52,024 nucleotides of DNA from an uncultured Pelagibacteraceae bacterium (GTDB lineage Bacteria > Pseudomonadota > Alphaproteobacteria > Pelagibacterales > Pelagibacteraceae), in NCBI GenBank assembly GCA_902617645.1, contig CACMXM010000002.1, forward strand, positions 1-52,024, read 5' to 3'. This document shows, in pieces, positions 1 through 6,826 of this stretch (position 1 is the stretch's first letter; each line of letters begins with the position of its first letter). Below the pieces are notes generated by a model. The model was not told the DNA's origin. It made no database searches and saw only the letters and a list, made by a program, of their open reading frames with translations. Position numbers and translations under genes: made by a program.

Positions 1-1120
1 AAATCAAGGAGCAGTTATGGGAGATGGATTTGGTTTAGAGAGCGTTTTATGGTTTGCAAAAAATAAAGAAGATGCCTTTGAAGAGCCAACTATAAAAAGA
101 TCAAGATCTCATAATTACGTATCAAAAGAAGTTATAAATGTTAGAGAAAATGTAGGTGTGATGGAACTTGCAAATTTTTCAAAACACGAATTTGAAGGAC
201 CTGATGCTAGAAATTTTTTAAACTATATTATGGCTGGTAAAATTCCTAAACCAGGAAGAATTTCTCTTACCCCAATGCTTACTTACAGAGGAAAACTTTA
301 TGGTGACCTTACCGTGTCATGTATTGATGAAAATAAATTTATGGTTTTTGGATCTGGAGCAGCTCAAGAAATGCATAGAAGGTGGTTTGAAAGTCATTTA
401 AATAAATTTAAAGTAAATTATAAAAATCGATCAGATGATTTTCATGGTTTAGCAATATCAGGACCTAAATCCAGAGAGGTTTTTCAAAAAATTGTAAGAG
501 AAGATGTATCAAATAAAAATTTTAAATTTAGAGACTCTAGGAAAATGTTTGTTGGTGGAGTACCAGCAATTGTAAATCGATTATCTTTTACTGGTGAGCT
601 GGGATATGAAATTTATACAGCGCCACATTATCAAATTAAATTGTACGAAGAATTAATGGAAGCTGGTAAAGAATTTAATATTCAACCCTTTGGTTTAAGA
701 GCTTTAATGTCTATGCGTCTTGAAAAAAATTGGGGTGCTTGGACACTTGATTATAGACCAGACTTTACTGCAAAAGAGACAGGATTGGATGTATTCATTG
801 ACTGGGACAAAGATTTTGTAGGAAAAAATTTTGCAAAAAAAGATGAAAGCAAAAATAAACTTACACCATTAATTGTAGAAACAAATGATATTGACGTTAC
901 AAATAACGAAGCGGTATTAAAAAATGGAAAAGCTATTGGATACGTAACTTCAGGAGGTTTTGCACATTTTACAAATAAAAGTGTTGCGTTTTCATATCTT
1001 GATAGCAAAGAAATAAATTCGGAAAAAGGAATTCAAGTGGAAATAAATGGAGATTTGTTTAACTCTTCAGTAATAAAATCACCGCTTTATGATCCAACAG
1101 GACAAAAAATGAGAAGCTGA
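1..1120 (+). CDS. FAD-dependent oxidoreductase/GcvT fusion (dimethylglycine or sarcosine dehydrogenase type), C-terminal part, cut by left edge
   Basis: The visible part is an aminomethyltransferase (GcvT-like) folate-binding module that, in this family, moves the methylene group from an oxidised N-methyl amine to tetrahydrofolate. The ORF track starts at an internal Met (base 17), but the frame is open to the left edge (codons from base 2). The residues around that Met (GAVMGDGFGLESVLWF) line up with [16 protein letters not shown] in the middle of the complete 810-residue fusion at 37150, so the FAD half lies outside the window. Shared landmarks are NVRENVG, the [16 protein letters not shown] segment and PFG(L/I)RA(L/M)(N/M)S. 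It overlaps the next gene by one base (TGATG), which implies an operon. Whether the substrate is dimethylglycine, sarcosine or another methylamine cannot be told. DmdA was considered, but the match to the fusion is better. Confidence 0.85.
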   Translation, partial: NQGAVMGDGFGLESVLWFAKNKEDAFEEPTIKRSRSHNYVSKEVINVRENVGVMELANFSKHEFEGPDARNFLNYIMAGKIPKPGRISLTPMLTYRGKLYGDLTVSCIDENKFMVFGSGAAQEMHRRWFESHLNKFKVNYKNRSDDFHGLAISGPKSREVFQKIVREDVSNKNFKFRDSRKMFVGGVPAIVNRLSFTGELGYEIYTAPHYQIKLYEELMEAGKEFNIQPFGLRALMSMRLEKNWGAWTLDYRPDFTAKETGLDVFIDWDKDFVGKNFAKKDESKNKLTPLIVETNDIDVTNNEAVLKNGKAIGYVTSGGFAHFTNKSVAFSYLDSKEINSEKGIQVEINGDLFNSSVIKSPLYDPTGQKMRS

Positions 1121-1749
1121 TGGCACAAAAAGACGTAGGAAATAAAATACCAATTTATAAATTAAAAAAAACCGATGAGGTAATGAAGTATTATGACGAT
1201 TGGGGACAAGAAAATAAATATGATAAAGACATGCTTGATTGGAACTATACTGGTCCAAAAGAAACTACTGAAACATTTATTAAATATCAAAAAAACAAGG
1301 ATGCTAAAATTTATGATGCTGGATGTGGCACAGGATTAGTTGGTGTTGAATTAAAAAAATTTGGGTATCATAATTTTTATGGTGCAGATCTTTCAAAAAA
1401 ACTCTTAGATTTGGTACCTGACCAACTTTACAAAAAACTTGATCAAGTAGATTTAAATAAACCTATTGAAGAAGAAAACGACTCCTTCGATGCTGTGATG
1501 TGTGTTGGGACTTTTACATTTGGACACGTTAAACCTCCTGCTTTAGACGAATTTATAAGAATTACTAAAAATAAAGGACATATATGTTTTACAATAAACG
1601 AAGGAATACACGAAGAGTATGGCTTTGATAAAAAAATTGAACAATTAAACAATGAAAATAAATGGAAAGAAATCGAATTTTTTAAATCTGACTATATTGC
1701 AAGCAAAGATGTAAATGCTTGGCTTGGGTTATATGAAGTGATAAAATAA
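1120..1749 (+). CDS. Class I SAM-dependent methyltransferase
   Basis: A 209-residue cytoplasmic protein with a Rossmann-type SAM-binding fold. Motif I is DAGCGTGLVG (around residue 67), followed by an acidic residue at the end of strand 2 (GADLS) and a DAVMCVGTFTFGHV segment typical of motif IV. It resembles the small METTL27/Williams-Beuren-type methyltransferases. The substrate is unknown. The start codon overlaps the stop of the upstream demethylase by one base, and the Rieske gene starts 3 bp after its stop, so it is probably co-expressed with methylated-amine catabolism. It could recycle methyl groups or methylate a small metabolite, but nothing in the sequence decides this. Confidence 0.8.
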   Translation: MAQKDVGNKIPIYKLKKTDEVMKYYDDWGQENKYDKDMLDWNYTGPKETTETFIKYQKNKDAKIYDAGCGTGLVGVELKKFGYHNFYGADLSKKLLDLVPDQLYKKLDQVDLNKPIEEENDSFDAVMCVGTFTFGHVKPPALDEFIRITKNKGHICFTINEGIHEEYGFDKKIEQLNNENKWKEIEFFKSDYIASKDVNAWLGLYEVIK

Positions 1750-1752
1750 GTT

Positions 1753-2928
1753 ATGTCTGAAATTTATAATATTATAGACAAAAAAAAACTAGATGTTGTA
1801 AATAACTCTATTGAAAAAGCTCATGGATTACCAAACGAATGCTACACGAGCAAAGATTATACTTTAATTGAGAGAAAAAAATTATTTGAAGATAAATGGA
1901 TTGTAGCAGGAGTTGCAAGCTCTATACCTGAAATTGGAGATGTAAAACCAATAGATATTCTTGGAATGCCAATTTTAATTTTAAGAAACAAACAGAATGA
2001 AATTAAAGTTTTCCACAATGTTTGTAGTCATAGAGGAGTAAAACTGGTTTCTAAAAGTGGAAAAATTAATAGCCTTATTCGATGCCCATATCATTCTTGG
2101 TCATATAGTCTCGATGGAGAACTAATAGCAACACCTCACATTGGTGGTATGAATAAACATTCTGTAGAAGGTTTTGATAAATCAAAAAGTAATCTAAAAG
2201 AAATCAGATCTTATATTTGGTTAGATTTAATAATGATAAACATTAATCAAAATGAAATGTCTTTTGAAGAATATATAAAACCCTTAAGCGATAGATGGGA
2301 AAAATTTTGGCCAATAAAAGACAGAGAATTAATTCATCATTCAAATGATTTTGGATATTTCAAATTAAATGCAAAATGCAATTGGAAATTTGCAATTGAA
2401 AACTATTGTGAAAGTTATCATTTACCATGGGTCCATCCAGGATTAAATTCCTACTCAAAAATAGAGGACCATTATCATATTCAAGGTTTACCTAATCGCT
2501 TTGCTGGTCAAGGGACGGTTGTTTATAATCCTCAATTTAAAGGAAAAGAAAAACTTCCAAGTTTTCCAAACTGGCCAAAGGATAAAGAAAATATCGCAGA
2601 GTATGTTGCATTGTTTCCAAATGTTATGCTTGGAATTCATAAAGATCATTACTATGCTTATTGGATTGAACCAATTAGTCATGAGTTTACTCTTGAACAT
2701 ATGGAGTTATATTATGTTGGTGAACAAGCAGCTCAAGCTAATAAATTTAAATCATTACGAAAACAAAATCATAAACAATGGGAAGACATTCAAAAAGAAG
2801 ATGTTGATATAATACAGGGTATGCAAACTGGCAGAAACTCTCCATCATATAATGGAGGAAACTTTTCACCTGTAATGGATAATCCAACTCATCATTTTCA
2901 TAAATGGGTAGCACAAAATTTAATTTAA
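1753..2928 (+). CDS. Rieske non-heme iron oxygenase (betaine/choline monooxygenase-like)
   Basis: This is the alpha subunit of a ring-hydroxylating-type oxygenase. The Rieske 2Fe-2S ligands are C91-x-H93 and C111-x2-H114 (CSHRG and CPYHSW). The mononuclear iron site has H223 and H228 in NYCESYHLPWVHP. At 391 residues it has the length of the GbcA, stachydrine demethylase and choline monooxygenase group, which hydroxylate N-methyl groups so that they leave as formaldehyde. The neighbouring FAD/GcvT demethylase fits glycine betaine or a related quaternary amine as substrate (inference). No ferredoxin reductase partner (GbcB-like) is visible in the window, so electrons must come from elsewhere. 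Carnitine or proline betaine are alternative substrates. Confidence 0.82.
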   Translation: MSEIYNIIDKKKLDVVNNSIEKAHGLPNECYTSKDYTLIERKKLFEDKWIVAGVASSIPEIGDVKPIDILGMPILILRNKQNEIKVFHNVCSHRGVKLVSKSGKINSLIRCPYHSWSYSLDGELIATPHIGGMNKHSVEGFDKSKSNLKEIRSYIWLDLIMININQNEMSFEEYIKPLSDRWEKFWPIKDRELIHHSNDFGYFKLNAKCNWKFAIENYCESYHLPWVHPGLNSYSKIEDHYHIQGLPNRFAGQGTVVYNPQFKGKEKLPSFPNWPKDKENIAEYVALFPNVMLGIHKDHYYAYWIEPISHEFTLEHMELYYVGEQAAQANKFKSLRKQNHKQWEDIQKEDVDIIQGMQTGRNSPSYNGGNFSPVMDNPTHHFHKWVAQNLI

Positions 2929-2929
2929 A

Positions 2930-4165
2930 ATGAAATTTAGTAGAAAAATTGCACCGGAAATTAAAACATCACCAAAATTTTTAACAAAAAAAAGATTAAA
3001 AGAGGATGAGATAAATTTTGAAAAATTAAGATCATATAGACTTGATAGAGTTAGAAAAGAATTAGAAAAAAATAATCTCGAGGCATGCATACTCTTTGAT
3101 CCAGTCAATGTTAGATACGCCTTAGACACAGTAAATATGAGTGTTTACAATATGCACAATCTAACAAGATATTGTTTTGTGCCTGTTAATGGACCAACAA
3201 TTTTATATGAGTACTTTAATTGTGAAATTTTATCAAAGCACTTAAATTTAATCGATGAAATTAGGCCAGCCATAACTTGGGATTATTTTAGTAATGGAGA
3301 TCAAGCAAATGCTCAACTCAAAAAATGGATTAATGAAATTAAAGACTTATCAAATAAATATTTTAAAACTAAAAAAATTGCAATTGATGTATTAAATGGT
3401 CCAGCTGTATCTGAACTTAATAAACAAGGTATTGAAGTTGTTGATGCAAAATTAATACTAGAGCAAGCAAGAGTAATCAAATCTCCTGAGGAATTAAAAT
3501 GCATGCAAGCCGCGATAGAAGTTGCAGAGATTGGTGTTGCAAAAATGCGTGAGGAATTAAAACCTGGTATGACTGAGGATGAACTTTGGTCTATTCTTCA
3601 CAAAACAAATATCGAGCATGGAGGTGAATGGATTGAGTGTAGAATATTATCCTCGGGTGAAAGAACAAATCCGTGGATGCAAGAGAGTAGTAACAAAGTA
3701 ATGCAAACTGGAGAAATTGTTGCTTTTGATACCGATATGGTTGGTCCATATGGATATTGTGCAGACATTTCAAGATCTTATGTCGTGGGACATAAATTCA
3801 ATGATGAACAAAAAAAATTATATTCAATGGCAGTAGAACAAATAGATCATAATGCAAGATTAATTAAACCTGGAATGACTTTTAAAGAATTTATTGAAAA
3901 GTCATGGTTATTACCTGAGGAATATTATGGTAATCGTTACTCATGTATGGTTCACGGTATCGGTCTTTGTGATGAGTGGCCACAAATTAAATATCCAACA
4001 GATGGTGGAGAACAAGGTGGAAGTTTTGAACAAAATATGACTTTAACTGTTGAAAGCTACATAGGTAAAGTAGGTGGCAAAGAAGGAGTAAAATTAGAAC
4101 AACAATACTTAGTTGGACAAAATGGACTTGAGCTAATGTCTCACCATCCTTTAGAAAAAATATAA
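2930..4165 (+). CDS. dddP: DddP-like DMSP lyase (M24 metallopeptidase fold)
   Basis: DddP cleaves dimethylsulfoniopropionate to DMS and acrylate using an M24 peptidase fold with two metals. As I recall them, the metal and catalytic residues described for DddP (D295, D297, D307, Y366, H371, D377, E406, E421) have counterparts here: D267, D269 and D279 in FDTDMVGPYGYCADISRS, Y337, H342 and D348 in YSCMVHGIGLCDEW, E375 and E390. The D/D/D, Tyr-His-Asp and Glu-Glu spacings are the same. GGEWIECRILSSGERTNPW also resembles DddP. At 411 residues it is shorter than the roseobacter enzyme, mainly at the N-terminus. It starts 1 bp after the Rieske gene and overlaps the next gene by one base. An AcuI-like gene at 45033 could deal with acrylate. 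A divergent M24 hydrolase (for example ectoine-type) remains possible. Confidence 0.72.
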   Translation: MKFSRKIAPEIKTSPKFLTKKRLKEDEINFEKLRSYRLDRVRKELEKNNLEACILFDPVNVRYALDTVNMSVYNMHNLTRYCFVPVNGPTILYEYFNCEILSKHLNLIDEIRPAITWDYFSNGDQANAQLKKWINEIKDLSNKYFKTKKIAIDVLNGPAVSELNKQGIEVVDAKLILEQARVIKSPEELKCMQAAIEVAEIGVAKMREELKPGMTEDELWSILHKTNIEHGGEWIECRILSSGERTNPWMQESSNKVMQTGEIVAFDTDMVGPYGYCADISRSYVVGHKFNDEQKKLYSMAVEQIDHNARLIKPGMTFKEFIEKSWLLPEEYYGNRYSCMVHGIGLCDEWPQIKYPTDGGEQGGSFEQNMTLTVESYIGKVGGKEGVKLEQQYLVGQNGLELMSHHPLEKI

Positions 4166-4575
4166 TGAAAATCATTTTAATTATGGGTTTACCTGGCGCA
4201 GGTAAAACAACTCTAGCAGATGAACTTGCACCAATGGTAAATGCAAAAAGATTAAATGCTGATGAAGTTAGAAAAGCTGCAAATGATTGGGATTTTTCTG
4301 CAGAGGGTAGAAAAAGACAAGCAAAGAGAATGGCAGATCTTGCCCTGAAACTTAAAGCAGAAGGAAGTTATGTTGTTGCTGATTTTATTTGCCCAACACC
4401 GGAAGCAAGAAAATTATTTCCAGCTGATTATGTTGTTTGGGTGGATACTATAAAAGAGGGTAGATTCGATGATACAAATAAAATGTTTGTAAAACCTGAC
4501 AAATTTGACTTCCATGTAACCTCTCAGGATGCCAAAAATTGGGCACCTAAGATATATGAAGATTTAAAAAAATAG
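4165..4575 (+). CDS. P-loop small-molecule kinase, adenylylsulfate kinase-like
   Basis: A short 136-residue kinase with Walker A GLPGAGKTT at the N-terminus, a LNADEVRKAANDWDFS segment resembling the APS kinase DGDNVR..LGFS region, and VVADFICPTPEAR matching the APS kinase FISP region. It is shorter than CysC (about 200 residues) and lacks a clear lid. It therefore belongs to the APS-kinase-like P-loop group, but the substrate is not established. No sulfate reduction genes are present. A nucleotidyltransferase of similarly small size lies 4.6 kb downstream, beyond the two exported proteins, and may be a functional partner (inference). The start overlaps the dddP-like stop by one base. Confidence 0.68.
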   Translation: MKIILIMGLPGAGKTTLADELAPMVNAKRLNADEVRKAANDWDFSAEGRKRQAKRMADLALKLKAEGSYVVADFICPTPEARKLFPADYVVWVDTIKEGRFDDTNKMFVKPDKFDFHVTSQDAKNWAPKIYEDLKK

Positions 4576-4597
4576 ATTAAAAATACCTTTAATTTTT

Positions 4598-6715
4598 ATG
4601 AATAAAATTTTCAAATTGAAAATAATTACTTTAATTATTCTTATTTTGCAAAGTTCAATTGCTTTTGCGGCAATTTCATTCGTTGATGATATTGATGTTC
4701 CTGCAAATGGTTCCAATGGTCAGAATATTCCTCATGGTGTAGCTTTTAATTCTGATGGTACAAAAATGTATATTATTGGTGCATCTGCGAACAGAGTAAT
4801 TCAGTTTACATTAAGCACACCTTTTGATATTTCAGAAGCTACTCTTTTGGCAGGAAGCGTTTGTACCGAAGGAATCGCGGGTGATGGATTAAAAATAACA
4901 TTTAACTCAGATGGAACGAAATTTTTTTTAGTTGATGATGGTACTCAGGATGTGGAAATATTAACTTTAACTACTGCTTACGATATTTCAACTTGTAGTA
5001 ATACCGGTAGTAAAGATTTTGGCACTACCAATCTGAGAGATTTAAAATTTAGTAATGATGGAAAAAAAGTTTTTTTATATGATGAAGGTGGAACTCATTC
5101 TATTAAACAATATTCACTTTCAAGCGCATTTGATATATCAAACCCTACTTTAGTTACAACATATACTGGCACAAGTAGTAAAACTTTAAAACAACTTACG
5201 GGTAATGAGAATAAAGTAAATGGCTTAGCATTTAGTTCTGATGGATCTAAAATGTTTGTAACAAATGATACAAAAATAACTGAATTTACTTTGTCTAATC
5301 CTTTTGATTTATCAAATGTGACTTCAGAAGGTAGAGAAAATATATCAGATGAAATTGTCAAGATATCTGGAATAGCTTTTAATAATGATGGTTCAAAAAT
5401 GTTTATAGTAGATTTTAACACAAATAAAACATCTGACGTTCATGAATATAATTTAACTTGTGGTTTTGGAGTAAAAAAATGTATTGATCCAACAGCAAAT
5501 AAAGATGATGTAGCTTCTATTGAAAGTCAATCTGAAGCTACCAAAAAAATCATACAGCATACAACATTCCCAGTGATTAACCGCATGGAATGGTTAAGAC
5601 GAAATAGCGGAAGAGTTAATTTAACTAATCAAAACATTAAGATTCGGTTTAATAATGCAATTTTGAATTCCTTAACAGATACTTTAGTTCCAATTTATTT
5701 TTCCAATGATGGTAATAGTGGGTTGGATTATCAAAATGCAAGCTGGTCTTTTTGGAGCGAAGGAACTATCAGCATCGGAAGTACGGGTGACACTAGTCAA
5801 TCCTCATCAAAAAGTATTAACACTTCTGCCATTACTCTTGGAGCAGATAAAAAAGGTCAGGATAATATAATAAGAGGTATTGCTTTAAGATTTGGTGCTG
5901 ATGATGTTGATGTTGGTGACCTTGGAAGTGCTTTAGATATGAATTCTTTTAGTTTAACTTTTTATGAAACAAAGCCAAAAGGAGAACAAAGATTTACAGA
6001 TCATTTATTAGGCATGAGTTTTATAAATTCAAATTTAATAAATAACAGTGGGTCTCAATCAACAAATGGTGACAGATACGGCGAACAATTATACGGATCC
6101 TTTAGCTTGAGAGATACGTTTTCAAAAAATCGATTAAATTTTACTCCTAAATTAAAAATTAATTATGGAATAACACATTTAGGCGCATATAAAGAAACAG
6201 GATCTGAAGGATTAAATTTAGAATATAAAGATCAATATATAGGTAATTTTACATCATCTGTAGGAACAAGTTTAGATAATACTTACGATTTTGAAGTTGG
6301 ATCCTTTATTCCGTATTTTGATTTTGAATATTATGCCGATATGAGTCCAGCCTCAAAACAGACATTCTCTTACGTTTCTAATGGTGAGGAATTTACTTTG
6401 AAAGGCATAGAAAACTCTACTCACAATTTTATAGGTGGTATTGGATTTGATTTTGTGTCGGAGACTGGTTTAACTTTTATGACTAAATACACCAGGGATC
6501 AGGCTCAAAATAGTAAGAATGATAGCTTTAATATTGCTTTAGATTACAGAGGTTCTCAAAGGTCTTCTTATGCAATGTCCATTCAAGATACATCTGCTAA
6601 GTTTTCACATGATAAAGAACTAAATAATTTTAAAATTAACATAGATAGTCACTATGATTTTTTAAAAAACGACCCAGATTATGGGCTTTATTTAAAAATT
6701 TCGAATATAAATTAA
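4598..6715 (+). CDS. Exported autotransporter-like protein with five propeller-like repeats (paralogue 1)
   Basis: A 705-residue protein with a Sec signal peptide (cleavage probably after ...SSIAFA). The passenger holds five repeats of about 40-50 residues with the pattern G-x-x-F-x-x-DG-x-KMF followed by a ...(E/Q)(F/Y)xLSxPFD(I/L)S tail, which suggests a beta-propeller-like domain. A linker region (MEWLRRNSGR) and a WSEGTISIGxxGD segment with an ALRFG stretch lead into a C-terminal set of alternating strands (LYGSFSLRDTF, LNFTPKLKINYG) typical of autotransporter outer-membrane barrels. Type V secretion to the cell surface is inferred. The last residues are SNIN rather than the usual terminal aromatic. 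No clear Shine-Dalgarno precedes the ATG. The ligand is unknown. It is a tandem paralogue of the next gene. Confidence 0.75.
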   Translation: MNKIFKLKIITLIILILQSSIAFAAISFVDDIDVPANGSNGQNIPHGVAFNSDGTKMYIIGASANRVIQFTLSTPFDISEATLLAGSVCTEGIAGDGLKITFNSDGTKFFLVDDGTQDVEILTLTTAYDISTCSNTGSKDFGTTNLRDLKFSNDGKKVFLYDEGGTHSIKQYSLSSAFDISNPTLVTTYTGTSSKTLKQLTGNENKVNGLAFSSDGSKMFVTNDTKITEFTLSNPFDLSNVTSEGRENISDEIVKISGIAFNNDGSKMFIVDFNTNKTSDVHEYNLTCGFGVKKCIDPTANKDDVASIESQSEATKKIIQHTTFPVINRMEWLRRNSGRVNLTNQNIKIRFNNAILNSLTDTLVPIYFSNDGNSGLDYQNASWSFWSEGTISIGSTGDTSQSSSKSINTSAITLGADKKGQDNIIRGIALRFGADDVDVGDLGSALDMNSFSLTFYETKPKGEQRFTDHLLGMSFINSNLINNSGSQSTNGDRYGEQLYGSFSLRDTFSKNRLNFTPKLKINYGITHLGAYKETGSEGLNLEYKDQYIGNFTSSVGTSLDNTYDFEVGSFIPYFDFEYYADMSPASKQTFSYVSNGEEFTLKGIENSTHNFIGGIGFDFVSETGLTFMTKYTRDQAQNSKNDSFNIALDYRGSQRSSYAMSIQDTSAKFSHDKELNNFKINIDSHYDFLKNDPDYGLYLKISNIN

Positions 6716-6764
6716 ATTTAATATAAATAGTAAAATAAGTACGCAAGAATTAACAAGTTTTTCT

Positions 6765-6787
6765 GTAAATTTCGCATATAAATTTAC
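6765..6787. promoter_or_regulatory. Perfect 8-bp inverted repeat upstream of second autotransporter-like gene
   Basis: GTAAATTT and AAATTTAC flank a 7-base spacer in the 111-bp gap between the two paralogous surface-protein genes. There is no U-tract on the plus side (CTTTTAATC follows), so it is a better operator or mRNA-end hairpin candidate than a textbook terminator. A TATAAA lies about 10 bases before the downstream ATG, with no clear -35. In this AT-rich sequence a chance dyad cannot be excluded. Confidence 0.4.
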
Positions 6788-6826
6788 CTTTTAATCTGCT
6801 GTAGATTTTGGATATAAAATGTTTTT

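Noticed and set aside
17-1120. Stand-alone aminomethyltransferase or DmdA starting at the Met at base 17
   Set aside because: The frame is open to the window edge and the N-terminal residues align with the middle of the FAD/GcvT fusion at 37150.
2501-2812. 103-residue plus-strand ORF inside the Rieske gene
   Set aside because: It lies in another frame of a well-supported gene, and has low-complexity hydrophobic composition without recognisable motifs.
5095-5421. 108-residue minus-strand ORF opposite the first surface protein
   Set aside because: It is the antisense shadow of the repeat region; the repeats explain its apparent regularity.
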